Positions 47,109 through 58,478 of a DNA stretch of 64,000 bases are shown here, piece after piece. The notes below the pieces were generated by a model. It ran no database searches, was not told where the DNA came from, and worked only from the letters and a program-made list of their open reading frames with translations. Location of the stretch: positions 310,001 through 374,000 of the forward strand of contig CAMXCT020006567.1 in the NCBI GenBank assembly GCA_947184155.2, given 5' to 3'. Made by a program: the position numbers and the translations under genes. Every line of letters starts with the position of its first letter. The first letter of the stretch is position 1. Source of the DNA: Cladocopium goreaui. Lineage: Eukaryota; Sar; Dinophyceae; Suessiales; Symbiodiniaceae.

Positions 47109-50100
47109 GCAACTCATGTGGTTCGCCACCATGACCGTAGCGCCCATGGGCGCGGCCTTCGGGGTGCCCGTCTTGGCGTTAGCCGTGCGGCGCTATACCC
47201 ACAGGCCTGGAGGCTTCAACAGGATACCAACGGAGTAGCATACTATAATAATCTATAATAGATATCATGTGTATAGTTAGATTAAATTTGATTAGAGTTG
47301 GATTCGAATAGATAGATAGAGATAGACAGACAGACAGACAGAGAAATATTATATATATTAATATGTATATATATATATATACATAAATTCACTTCCAGAA
47401 TTCTGGGATGAATTCAATGAACACACAAATCAGTTTCCAAGCGCAGGGAGAATCGTGCCTTCGCCTTCTCCTTTTTCTATTCGATGCTCTGCTTGGGATG
47501 TTTGCTGGGCAGCGTTCTCATCAACATCGTGCGTGACATGATGATGGATGGAGCGGTGATCCTGGGAGTGCCCTTCCTATATTCAACATGGCACCAGTTG
47601 AACTCAGCTGCGGCTTGGGATGGCTGGTTTCAAACGGCTTGGAGATCCGATTTTTTGGAGAGTCTTGATGGATACTTGTGGTTTATTACTGGTGGTTTAT
47701 TTCCGGTAAGAGAAGTTGGACTTTTCGTTGGCTCGTTTTGAGAAGCCCACCTTGATTCCACGATCATCTTGACCGAGGTGAAAATCAGTTGGATGCGAAT
47801 GGTGCTGGGCCTGTCTTCCAGCCGCAGCTGGTGAATCTTCCTGCTTTCATGTGTCAGTAGCTGCCTCTCTTGTTGTGAATGGTTACGAAAGTGGAACTGA
47901 ATCATGCTGCTTCTAAACCGTTTGGGGTCAGTAACAGTAGCTCATTGGTTCACAACGGGAATTATTGAATGCCATTGCAACATCTTGCAACCAGGTGCAC
48001 TTTGTGTACCTTCTACACAGTGCATGGGCCTCAGAATGAGCACAATGCACACGGTTGGCAGGTTGTGAATCTCAGATGGCACTCAGCACTCTTTTCGAGG
48101 ATTGCAGCGCTCTTTGTCCGTGACATTCAGATCCTCTCAGATTTGCCCTTGAAGGCCTGTTCTGAACATTCGACTTGGTCAAGGTGTCGCTTCATGATCT
48201 TCATGAATTTGGGGTCCCCACTTCAAGAAACGTTGTAACTACCATTAACTACCGGTAATTATAACTTATAACGATCTAATAACATACTTGTAGCATCTTT
48301 CTGATGACTTAGGGCTGGGGGTTTCAAGCTGCAGAATGTGGCAACTTCCGGGGAACTGGATGGCTGCTTGATCTGCCAGGATCGAGAGTACTGCAAATTC
48401 AAACCGGGAACCTTCACTGCGAGGGCCTCGCCACAGGGAGAGGAATCTGAAAATCAACGTATTTAACTTGAATTGACTTGAAACATATGCTGGCGGTTTC
48501 TGGAAAACATCTGTTTTCACATGTTTGAAGGTTTGCCTGTCCAGCATTTTGACTCGAAACTCGTCAGAGCGATGGACAGGAACATGTTCGAAGCACACGT
48601 TTGAGGTTTCGATGGATGATCCGCCAAGGTGAGAGAGACCGTGAAAGAAATCGTTGGCCAAGCAAAGTTCTGGCGTCTGGCGGCAGTCACCGGCATCTTC
48701 ATAGGCGAATGACGAAGAATGGCCGCAGGGGTGATGAGATATCGGGTTCCCATTGGGTTCCCGGTAGGTTCCCATGGGTTCGCAGTATCTCTGCTGTAAT
48801 ATATCTATTCAGCTATTCCATCATCGCCCTTTTTCAGGTGTTCGCATGACCTTTCGCCACGTGGATGCCACGTTCCCCAAATACTTCATCCGAACCTACG
48901 GCCCTCAGGCGCCTTGGGACCTTGGGATAGCGCTCCGGCGTGTCACTGGGTGGGTGACCTGGGTGACTTCTGTGACGGTCAGGCACCTTTCGAGATCATC
49001 TTGGCCATCAATCCCATTGTGGAGATGATTGGTACACCACTGATGACCGGGCTGTTGCTGCCCCTTGGCCAGTTGTTGAGCAACTGAAGATAACTGAAGC
49101 AACTGAGACCCTGCAGTGATGCTGATGTGATGCTGAGGAAATGGAAGACTACCTTGACGCAAAAGCTGCTGCCTGTCTGAAATTTGACCTTTGAGATGCA
49201 ACTTCATAGTGAGTCAAACCCAGAGGAACCAGAAGAAGTTTATCAGTTTATCATAGTTTTTACATGTTTTTACCATTCTGTCAATTCTGTCCAATTCTCT
49301 CCAACTTCCAATTTAACCGCCGTTGGCGTGTTCCGCCGGCCACCACGGCCAGAGCTATTTCGGCTTCTCAGACCTTCAACGCAGAGACATGGCATAGGAG
49401 AGATAAAGCGCAAGTGCATGCAGTAAAGCGTAGCAGCAGTCAGGATAGGGGTGTAGATTTGGGGCCATGGACGCAACTGAAAAGATCCCGGCGTCGCAAA
49501 CATGTATAGCAGAGATAGGACATAGAAGCAGATAAAGTGCAAGTGCGTGCAGCTCAGCATAGCAGCAGCCAGGATAGGGGTCCAGATTTTGGGGTATGCA
49601 GGCACCTGAAAAGACAAAGGCCAACATAGCAAGGAAGGGGCGGTAGCAGGAACAGGTCAATTAGATGACTGCGTGCTTAAGTCCGGGCTGGTGAGGCATC
49701 CTTGGGGCGTATGGGGGGTGTGCTGCATGGTAGCCGCAACTGCAGGCACCTATGTGCGGTGTTAGCCAGCAGCACTGCAGCGAGCGGTGCTGAAGGCGGG
49801 GATGTCGGTTTTTGGCATCCGTGGGTCTGGACTCGGCGCTGCAGAGGCGCGAGTTTTGAGCAGTCAAGACGCTCGGGCCGGTTTGCTGGAAACTTTGACA
49901 CCGTTTGCTGTAAGCAGTGAACATAACATGGCATGATAGAGCCACAAGGTGAAGGTGCTTCAGTGCTTGCATCTTGGGGTGTACACCTCGAGGTTGCAGT
50001 CCGTGTGAGACTCTGCAGAGTGAAGGGGTGTGTTGCATGGTAGCCGCAACTGCAGGTGCCTATGCGCGGTGTTAGCGAGCAGCGCTGCAGCCAGCTGAGC

Positions 50101-53100
50101 TGAAGGCGGGGCTGTCGGTTTTTGGAATGGGCGGGTCTGGAACTGGTGGGAAAGGTGGGTGTATGTGTATCACCACCGGCAAACATCGCGCAGCCGCAGA
50201 GCAGGAAAGACCAGGAACAAGTTAAGAAATAGAACTTTGTCAGGCAAGAAAACAGAACACACTGCTTTTTTCCATGTTGTGCAGCTCCGCGAAGAACAAC
50301 AACAAAGACAGTAGGCAAGAATGTGCTAGGGACGCAGTCCGCAGGGCGGCCATGGTGGAAGCTGCGGGTGTGGCGCGGTTGCGGGAGTACACTTGGGCTA
50401 TCCCACCAGCCCATAGCAGAGCCAACTTCACGCCGCGAGGGATCCGAAAGTTCACTGGTGGCCTGGTGAAGCTGATCCGCTCCCACGATGTCTTGCGCAC
50501 TGAAGGCGTGCGGCAGTGGATGGCCGAGCTGGAATGGCTGCCCGCAATACCGACAGCGCCAGTGTGGGATGACGTGAACAAGTGGCTCATAGAGAGAGGG
50601 CACCGGTACAGTGTGGAAGGGGTAAGACCTGTTGCTGAGCTGCTAGAAGACTTGCCGCCCAACCTGGCAGTGGCGAGGGAGCTAGCCCCGCAGCTGCAGT
50701 TCCCAGAGTTTCCGGCAGACAAGCCTGGGGAAGAGTGGCGGTTCTACCCCACAGCAGTTGCACCGCCAGTGCCAGAAAGCGTAGCAGCCACCATTTCAGC
50801 GCACAAAAGCGTTCCGAGCTGGAGTGCCGGGTGGCAGCTGGAATTTCATGGCACGTCGCTATACGGGGTGTCAAGTGCCTTGGCTGTTGGCGAAATTCTA
50901 CCTTCCGAAAGTGACAACAGCGCCAATGGGACGGCCTGCGGCCGAGGTGCCTACACCTCACAGTCCCATGCAATTGCAGCGCGATATGGCATTTGCCACT
51001 ATTTCGGTGAGTGGAACCAGCCCGGCCACAGCCACTTGGTCAAGATGTTCTTGCTCGTGGCCATCCCTGGCGCTGCAGCTGAAGCATTACCAGAAGCTGA
51101 GTGGCAGCAAGTGGACCGCACCCACTTGTCAAAAAGAGGGAAAAAAAAAGTGCATTTCAGCTGACAGAGGATGATGCACGCCTCAAACGGGTGGCCATGC
51201 GACTTGGTGAAGATGGCCAGGGCACCGTCCGGGAGCGGGACTGGACGACCCAGGCACCTGGCTATAGCCAAGCCACCTCATCAAGGGCCTATGTGCTCGG
51301 GGCCGTCGTGGGGGTGCTGAGCCCAGCGGCTGCGCGGCGCTACGGGCAAGAAGGGAAGCAGGCCATGGTCACAACTGGCTGGGTGGAGAAGGCAGAATTG
51401 CCCCTGGCGCGGCCCCGCCCCTTGGGGCGTACGCCTTGAGGGGGTTGCTGGGAGCGGCGGGGCTACCTTTGCCTGAGAAGTTTACATTTGCTCAGCATGT
51501 TCGTGACCAGATCCCCAGGTGTTTCCAACCAGTTGCAGAATGCAAAACGCACTGCAAGATGGAAAGTTGTTGAATTGAAGACTATCACAAAGGTGCAGAC
51601 GAAGGATTGGCTGCAAAATGGTCTGAAGGTACAGAGACATGTTCTAAGCAAACTTGCTTTTGAAGCTCAGATGAGCAAAGGTTTCATTGGTAGTGGGCTA
51701 CAAGAACTCAAGAAATAGGGGCAATAGATGATAAATCCTTCACATTGCACAGCCTTTCGTTTTTATTACCTCATGTTCCTTCAAGAGTTGAGAACATTGA
51801 GATTCTTGAGACACTTTGTGCAACTTCACCCAACTTTGCACATGTTGACGGCCCCGATTTGTGGTCGTTTTGTGTCAGCTGCAGGTGCTCTTCAATTTGC
51901 TGACGTTGAGCTGCCGGAACTAATCGCCAGATGACCCAGCCCTCATGTTCCTTCAAGAGTTGGGAACATTGAGATTCTTGAGACACTTTGTGCAACTTGA
52001 CCCAACTTTGCACATGTTGATGGCCCCGATTTGTGGTCGTTTTGTGTCAGCTTCAGGTGCTCTTCTACTTGCTGACGTCGAGCTGCCGGAACCAATCGCC
52101 AGATGACCCAGCCCTCATGTTCCTGCAAGAGTTGAGAACATTGAGATTATTGAGACACTTTGTGCAACTTGACCCAACTTTGCACATGTTGATGGCCCCG
52201 ATTTGTCGTCATTTTGTGTCAGCTTCAGGTGCTCTTCAACTTGCTGACGTCGAGCTGCCGGAACCAATCGCCAGACGACCCAGCCCTCATGCTCCTTCAA
52301 GAGTTGAGAAATTGAGATTCTTGAGACACTTGGTGCAACCTGACCCAACTGTGCACATGTTGATGGCCCCAATTTGTGGTCGTTTTAGGTCAGCTTCAGG
52401 TGCTCTTCAACTTGCTGACGTCGAGCTGCCGGAACCAATCGCCAGACGACCCAGCCCTCATGTTCCTTCAAGAGTTGAGAACATTGAGATTGTTGAGACA
52501 CTTTGTGCAACTTGACCCAACTTTGCACATGTTGACGGCCCCGATTTGTGGTCGTTTTGTGTCAGCTGCAGGTACTCTTCAACTTGCTGACGTCGAGCTG
52601 CCGGAACCAATCGCCAGATGACCCAGCCCTCATGTTCCTTCAAGAGTTGAGAACGTTGAGATTCTGAGACACTTTGTGCAACTTGACCCAACTTTGCACA
52701 TGTTGACGGCCCCGATTCGTGGTCGCTTTGTGTCAGCTGCAGGTACTCTTCAACTTGCTGACGTCGAGCTGCCGGAGCCAAGCGACAGATGACCCAGCCC
52801 AGAGTCGAAAAGAGCAAGGGCGAAACAGCACCTGACTATGAAATCGAAATTTATCGATGATGGTTGACAGGTTTTGTACAAGTGTAAGTTGCAACCCCAG
52901 GCTGGCTTCGGCGGTACCGCCACGATAAAGTGAGCATTTTGTGGATTTGGTTCCTAAAAGGCTGGTGTTACTCTTGCTCACCAAGATAGAAGTCCTAGAC
53001 CCTGAAAAGGTGGGAACCAACCCTGCTCTTCAGTGCAGTCAAGAGAGAGAGAGTAGCAAAGCAGCCGACCCAGCAAGAGCATGAAGGTGAGGAAGCCGGG

Positions 53101-54716
53101 CAGGGCACTTGTGTAAGACAGGGTTGGTCTGTACAGGAGTGGGTTTGAGTGCAGCAAAGCTTTTGGCTAAACCAAGGCTGTTGTGTAGACGGGGCGTCAG
53201 CCCTAGAAAGCCCTTGTAGCACATTCATGGCGAAGCAACGGCGGCAGAAGAAAGCTTAGACAACAGCAAGCCAGCTAGCCAACCAAGAACGTGAAGCGCA
53301 GGACGCAGTGGAGCAAACAAGAACACGCGCACGGTGTGCAAGGCGGGGGCAGAGACGAACCCAGCACATTGCAACGAAAGACACAGAGGAAAAATACGAA
53401 GAGAAGACAGAAAAGATTGTGTTGCGTAAGCGGGGTTTGGGTTGAAATTGGGGGAGGGGGGGGGAGGGGGTGGGTTCAAGTTAGACGGGGCAAAAATCCG
53501 CGCCAAGGGAAAGTCTAGACTCTAGACAAAGACAAAAGACTAAACAAACAGTACAACTACGAACAAGCAAGATCCACAAGACACGCCGGCAGGCCGGCGG
53601 ATTTTCCATCTCTCCAATTCTGACCATTCTGTCCAATTCTGGCCAATTTTTCAGTTGACATCATGTTTTGTTATCCCTGGACTTTGAATGAACCCTGCCA
53701 TCCCTTAAGCAACGCTTGGTGCCACGACGCCACGACGCCACGACGCCAAGCCCTGAGGCTCTGGGGGTCCTTCATCTCCGGGATCTCGGTCTTCGCACTG
53801 AGCATCTGGGAGTCCTACCTGGGCGCGGTGATGTTCGTCCTGGTGCTGTCCCTGGGAGCCACTCCGACGTTGAGATTCCAAGGTTTTTTTAGGATCCAAA
53901 GATCCGAAAGGAGTGATTTTCTATGATTTTCATGTCATGAAAATCGAAGTTGTTTTTTTTCAGTGAAACATAGTGAAACAGTCAGCAGCCTCTATCCTTT
54001 GTGAATCATGTTAGTCAGGATACGATTTGGTCACCCACTCTCTACGAGTTCTCGACCATGGCAGCCATTGAGGGCAAGGAGGGAATGTATTTGGCCATCA
54101 CCATGGCCCCAATGTATTTGGCGGCCCTTCCCGTGGGACTTATCTCAGGCGGCCGTTCTGCTTGTTCTGAAGGTGGTGAGATGGTAAATATGGTAAATAT
54201 GGTCATTGCCTGGTGATGAAAACTGGTACTGGTAATTATTTGGTTTTTTATCTGATTATGATCTAGTGACTAGATGATAATCAGATAATTACTAGAATCT
54301 AGTGCTTTTATTTGGTGATCATTTGTTGATTATCTGGCGACTATTTGCCTGATGATTGTCTGGTGATTGTCTGCTTATCATCTGGATCTTCAGCTATCTT
54401 CAGTGTGTTCACTTTGGTGATCTGAATCACAGCGCAATCAAAGAGGTTGGGCTCTGGCGACATTTTGCCCTCAAAATGTACCCGCTGAGGACCGGGTAGG
54501 TTGCACCTGTCATTGAAATTTCTTGCCGGGTCGGTTGATGTCGGTTGATGTCGGTTGATGTCAGTTGTCAGGTTGGTGGGTCACGGGTCACCTTGATAGG
54601 AGCGGCGCTCGCAACTCATGTGGTTCATCATTGGAGTCACAGGCTTCATTTCCCCGGTGGCTCTATGGATCTTCCAGAAGCGCCTCATCTTGCCGGAGGC
54701 GCCATTTCTCCCATGA
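47109..54716 (+). CDS. Major facilitator superfamily transporter, multi-exon, within an RRP6 intron
   Basis: Exons proposed: ~47109-47205, ~47445-47550, 48838-48908, 48983-~49065, 53751-53857, 54019-54148, 54600-54716 (stop TGA). Landmarks: APMGAAFGVPVLALAVRRYT, RENRAFAFSFFYSMLCLGC (the loop-helix signature of this MFS group), FRHVDATFPKYFIRTYGPQA, FEIILAINPIVEMIGTPLM, SFISGISVFALSIWES, LGAVMFVLVLSLG, DTIWSPTLYEFSTMA, GKEGMYLAITMAPMYLAAL, and the last helix LMWFIIGVTGFISPVALWIF ending in basic residues. It is an integral membrane transporter; the substrate is unknown, and similar dinoflagellate proteins are often annotated as proton-coupled oligopeptide-type carriers. Intron 48909-48982 is only 74 bp, starts with GC and is flanked by CAGGC repeats. 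Intron 53858 also starts with GC. N-terminal helices were not located. One intron holds a PARP-like ORF and a 172-bp satellite. Confidence 0.75.
47330..47392. repeat. GACA and TATA microsatellite
   Basis: (GACA)n followed by (TA)n, intronic. Confidence 0.85.
50274..51439 (+). pseudogene. Intronless ORF with a PARP-like motif, frameshifted at a run of nine A
   Basis: The ATG-started frame runs 296 residues to 51164. It contains LEFHGTSLYGVSSALAVGE (His192) and RGAYTSQSHAIAARYG (Tyr227), the spacing and style of the H-Y pair of poly/mono-ADP-ribosyltransferase folds; the third catalytic residue is not evident. At 51141-51149 there are nine A, and the adjacent frame continues without a stop (AFQLTEDDARLKRV, MRLGEDGQGTVRERDWT) to 51439. 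A one-base slip would fuse them. The sequence is GC-richer than its surroundings and has no introns. It may be a gene captured by, or belonging to, an unidentified mobile element, or a retrogene. The ADP-ribosyltransferase assignment is tentative. Confidence 0.45.
51772..52800. repeat. 172-bp tandem satellite, six copies
   Basis: Units start at 51772, 51944, 52116, 52288, 52459 and 52631, a period of 171-172 bp. Each holds CATGTTCCTTCAAGAGTTGA, CAACTTGACCCAACTTTGCA and TTGCTGACGTCGAGCTGCCG. Units differ by a few substitutions. The open frames on both strands are repeat artefacts. It lies in a transporter intron. Confidence 0.95.
52801..53640. other. Transporter intron, no gene recognised
   Basis: Purine-rich, with a G-rich stretch (GGGGGAGGGGGGGGAGGGGG) near 53450-53469. 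No conserved protein on either strand. Confidence 0.5.
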
Positions 54717-55561
54717 TGCCATGATTTCATCACTGTTGGAATCTGATAGGATGAGCATCCTCAGGACAAGGACTGAGGGTTCTGAGGGTTCTGAGTCGTT
54801 CAGCACCCCAGTCACCATGGGATACCATGGGTCATCGGTCAGGAGGATGACGATGGCGAAGGGGAAATTCGGCAGACTCGGAGGCAGGGCGCTGCCCTGG
54901 AAGCAGCACCTGACTGTGTACCAAAATGTCATCCATATAAGTCTAAGAAGTTCATTATGTTCATAATATATGGCATTCTCCAAGAATAAGACAGAAGACA
55001 TTTTGGATATGGATTTGTAGAATATTCTAATGATTTGTATGACATATTTGGGTATCCCACTGTATCCCTAATTCCACGAATCACCACGTTTTCCCCTTTT
55101 TTGGGTAACCGCCCTGCAGGCTTCGCGATGCTGGAGAAGGAACGACGCCACACAAGGCGCGAGAACAACAGTTTTTACAGATTGTGATAGTTTTTTTTGT
55201 AAATGATTCGCAGATTATACATAATTATATGATATTATACGTATATATATATATATAATATGGATTAGACATACAAGAATGTAGATCACCTACACATGCG
55301 TACATATTTGTAGATACGATTCATGGCTGCACTTCGTGACTTTCCAGGTGGCCGAGGTCTCTGACGCCCAAGGCTCAATGTTAGTCATCGGGCGACCCGT
55401 GGAAGACAGATCCATCCTGGGCTGAAAAACGGGCCCGCGGAAGTCTGGAAGGCTGGAGAGCAGGATGATAGACTGATTCATGTGTATATATATATATCTT
55501 CATATCTATATCTCAATATACATATGTTTCTATATATATATGTATAATATTATTCATGCAA
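54717..55561. other. Spacer between the transporter gene and the retrotransposon
   Basis: AT microsatellites are at about 55210-55260 and 55480-55550. No further exons are recognised. It belongs to the large RRP6 intron. Confidence 0.5.
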
Positions 55562-55642
55562 ATGTCTTCTGCTTGAGTCATAGGCTGAAACCCTCTTCAT
55601 CCGATGTGTTTGGCTCTACTTGTTTAAGGGTCTTTTCCTAGG
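55562..55642 (+). repeat. Retrotransposon A1 repeat (5' end)
   Basis: 81 bp, from ATGTCTTCTGCTTGAGTCAT to GGGTCTTTTCCTAGG. The same 81 bp are found at 62930-63010 and 63294-63374. Confidence 0.95.
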
Positions 55643-55646
55643 GTTA

Positions 55647-56309
55647 ATGCCCCAGCACCCCCTGTGCAACAAGTGCCGGCAGATCCCTGCTGTCGAAGGG
55701 GATACCTGGTGCTACGGGTGCGCCGGCTGGGAAGCCATCGGGCGCGAGCTATCAGGATCCTGGGACGGGCAGGGAGCCCGGAGAGTGGCGAACGACCTGG
55801 TCGTGAACGCGGCCAGACAGGTCCGAGCTCTTCGCTCGCTGTCGGCTGGACTTGCGAGGGAGAGCGGGCCAACTGGTGGTGCTGGGGAGACCCGTGCGCC
55901 AAAACGCGCGGCCAGTGAGGATCGCCGAGAAGAACGCAAGAGCTTGCCGAGGAGGAGATCGTCAGGGCACGCCGCCCCCAAGGAGGAACAGGAAAGCGAA
56001 GAAGAGGAGGACCCAGCAGAGGAGACTGACGAGGAGGACAGAAGAAGGAGGTCCAAACGCAGCCCGGAAGGGCCTGAGAGGAGCAGGGGAGGACACCGCC
56101 GTCCACCAGAACCTGATCGCTCTCCAGTTCCACCTGGGACTACATCTATCCGTGCTTCCCTGAGTCGTGCTGACAAGAGGCCAGCTGACAAAAGGAGCAT
56201 CACCCTCAGCGACGCCACGCCCACGGGACACGTCGTCGGGGAGGCCGAAAACATCAACGCCTCAAGCGGCTGGCAGAGAATCCTCATCTCGCCGTGCACC
56301 GCCATTTGA
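55647..56309 (+). CDS. Retrotransposon ORF1, zinc-binding N-terminus and charged tail
   Basis: 220 residues from the ATG at 55647. It begins LCNKCRQIPAVEGDTWCYGC, two CxxC pairs that can bind one zinc. The rest is low complexity: Arg-rich, then a Glu/Asp run (near residue 120) and Arg/Ser/Pro-rich sequence. This is consistent with a nucleic-acid-binding Gag accessory. An earlier in-frame start inside the A1 repeat cannot be excluded. Confidence 0.65.
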   Translation: MPQHPLCNKCRQIPAVEGDTWCYGCAGWEAIGRELSGSWDGQGARRVANDLVVNAARQVRALRSLSAGLARESGPTGGAGETRAPKRAASEDRREERKSLPRRRSSGHAAPKEEQESEEEEDPAEETDEEDRRRRSKRSPEGPERSRGGHRRPPEPDRSPVPPGTTSIRASLSRADKRPADKRSITLSDATPTGHVVGEAENINASSGWQRILISPCTAI

Positions 56310-56378
56310 GTGCGGACTTTTTGAAACTGGCTACATCCGAGTCTGGAGCACTGGGCTTGGATCGACTGGGCCGTTGAG

Positions 56379-58478
56379 ATGAATTTGGGCAGCGAAGGGA
56401 AGGAAATTTCTTTGGACGAAGATTCAGAGGAATGGAGTGCCCTTCATGTGGAGCCGGGCGCAGTTTTGGAAGTTGCGCTGGAAGCCACAAATCTTGGGGT
56501 CACAGACGAAAGTTGGGCCGCTTTCTTTGTAGAGAAACTGGAGAATCGTCTGGACGGTTCCTACCTTCTGACAACCGAGTGGTTGGGAGTCGAATCAGAC
56601 AGCCTTGTCTCTCTTTTAGAAGCTTTCTTCGGAGACGGAGTGCCCAAACTACATCTGTGTCCAAGCAAACCGTGCATGGAAGCTGGGTTTGGCGACGCGC
56701 TGGCTCCGGCCGTGTTGCACGTCACCCGCATCCGCTGGTGGAGACCAGACAACTTCAAAGCAGATTATTTGGGCCGCAACGAGATGGACCACTTGAAGAA
56801 GTTGTGGAAAGATTTGAAAAAGGCTACCGCGCCAAAGCGGCCTCGAAAAGCCAAGGCTGATGCTGGCGCTGGAAAACCTCCAGGCGCCGAAAAAGCAAAA
56901 GCCAAGGCGGGCCCAGCAAAGAAATCGCCCCCTGTCAAGGAGACAGAGAAGATGACAAAGGCCGACAAGGACAAGCTGCGGGCAAGGTTGGAGAAAGTCA
57001 GGCAACGCCACCATGGTACACCTGGGGATCCCCGGGATGTCGAAGAAGTGCCATCAGGCTCGGACCACTCTGGCGACGATGGCAAGGAGGAGTTGAGTCA
57101 AGGTTACTCACCATCAGAAGTCCTGGACACAGGCACCCTGTTGAGGAAGAAGACCCATCGTGGGAGAGACTCCAAGGACCACGACAAAAAGGCCCGGGAG
57201 ATAGTCCCATACGTGGGTTCAAGAGGAGATGGTACGAAGAGCTTGAATGGACAGTTGGTGAACCGGGCGCTGGCGATCGGCCGGGCGCGCCACGAGGAAC
57301 GCAAGAAGAAGAAAAAGAAGGGTTCGGCCGAGGCAGGACTGGAAGTCTTGCGGAAGTTGCTGAACCCAGACAGCAAGAAGAACAAGAAGGACAAGAAGAA
57401 CAAGAAAGAGAGAGATGGAGATGGCGACAAGAAGAAGAAGCGCAAGAAACGGAGGTTGGAGAATGGGGTGATTGTGAGCTCCAGCAGGAGCTCTTCAGAT
57501 ACCTCGGATCTGGAGGAGGACGAGGAAGCCAGTTCGGAGGAGACAGAACTGGAGGCGCCGATGAAAAAGAAGTCCAGAGCCAAGCCGGGTTCAGTGCTGG
57601 TGATGCTTACCGAGCACATCCGTGCGCAGATGGACCAGGAGGGGGCGACAGAGCTTCCCCGAGAAGAGAAGAAGGTGGTCTCGGGGGTGAAGGTGGTGTC
57701 ATATTTCCACCAACATATAAAAGCCACCTACCCTACACAGATGAGAGAACTCCGCGAGATGTACACCTTGAGTGCAGCGCTGGACTTGCTTCGCCGCGGG
57801 GACCTGGCAAAGCTGGGGGACACCCTTGCTGCCAGGTTCATGGCGATTCACCAGGCGTTGCTGGACCAGAACTGGACGACGGCAAGACACATGGAGCTGT
57901 ATCCGCTGGAAGACGCTTCCGCTGCGGCAGCTTCGTTGGTCCTGGCGTCCAGAAAGCACTCAAAGCTGGTCGAGAAGGTGCAGGGCAAAGGAGGTCCAGG
58001 ATGGCCCTCATGGGGGGCCAAGGGACGCCCACGTGGAAAGGGCGACTGGGCCGAGCATGGAGACGGAGGAGCCAAGGGCAAGAAAGGCAAGGGCGACAGG
58101 AAAGGAAAAGGAAAGGGGAAGTACAAGTCCCCACAGGCAGCCGATCAGGGGGCTGCAGAGTGGGCACGAACCAAGGACAAGCCAGAGGGGGCGAAGCGAA
58201 CCCTCCGGCGACTGAGCTGCTGGCGAAGGCCGTGCAGTTATCAGATGAGTATTTGCAGCAGATCAGCCTGGCTGACATTTTTGAGTCATGCCGGGACCTG
58301 GATTCGTGTGGGTGCGTGCTGGCATGGGGCCTTTGCAACGCCAAACAGATCTCACGAGCTCAGGGGTGTAGCCGTTTTGAGGATGGCATCTTCAGTGCCG
58401 ATGCGTGGCCCAGGGCTCGGCGTGCGCGTCAGGCCCTTCCGCTATGCGAGGGAGACTTCACTGAATTTATTAACTTGA
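56379..58478 (+). CDS. Retrotransposon ORF2, Gag-like
   Basis: 699 residues. The N-terminal ~145 residues look globular (SWAAFFVEKLENRLDGSYLL, HVTRIRWWRPDNFKADYLG), followed by a very Lys/Glu-rich region with several poly-Lys runs. A helical segment follows (YFHQHIKATYPTQMRELREM, LDLLRRGDLAKLGDTLAARF) that resembles the capsid-like C-terminal part of DIRS Gag, then a Gly/Lys-rich basic tail (GKGKGKYK). The last ~150 codons overlap the Pol frame, so Pol is probably made by frameshift or reinitiation near 58150-58200. Confidence 0.7.
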   Translation: MNLGSEGKEISLDEDSEEWSALHVEPGAVLEVALEATNLGVTDESWAAFFVEKLENRLDGSYLLTTEWLGVESDSLVSLLEAFFGDGVPKLHLCPSKPCMEAGFGDALAPAVLHVTRIRWWRPDNFKADYLGRNEMDHLKKLWKDLKKATAPKRPRKAKADAGAGKPPGAEKAKAKAGPAKKSPPVKETEKMTKADKDKLRARLEKVRQRHHGTPGDPRDVEEVPSGSDHSGDDGKEELSQGYSPSEVLDTGTLLRKKTHRGRDSKDHDKKAREIVPYVGSRGDGTKSLNGQLVNRALAIGRARHEERKKKKKKGSAEAGLEVLRKLLNPDSKKNKKDKKNKKERDGDGDKKKKRKKRRLENGVIVSSSRSSSDTSDLEEDEEASSEETELEAPMKKKSRAKPGSVLVMLTEHIRAQMDQEGATELPREEKKVVSGVKVVSYFHQHIKATYPTQMRELREMYTLSAALDLLRRGDLAKLGDTLAARFMAIHQALLDQNWTTARHMELYPLEDASAAAASLVLASRKHSKLVEKVQGKGGPGWPSWGAKGRPRGKGDWAEHGDGGAKGKKGKGDRKGKGKGKYKSPQAADQGAAEWARTKDKPEGAKRTLRRLSCWRRPCSYQMSICSRSAWLTFLSHAGTWIRVGACWHGAFATPNRSHELRGVAVLRMASSVPMRGPGLGVRVRPFRYARETSLNLLT

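Noticed and set aside
49677..50603. 308-residue open frame on the minus strand
   Set aside because: The composition is irregular (Cys/His/Ser/Pro-rich) with internal duplications reflecting repeated DNA, and it is antisense to the better-supported PARP-like frame.
51772..52800. Evenly spaced repeats as a CRISPR-like array, and the open frames across them
   Set aside because: The whole 172-bp unit is conserved, so there are no unique spacers; the frames on both strands are by-products of the repeat.
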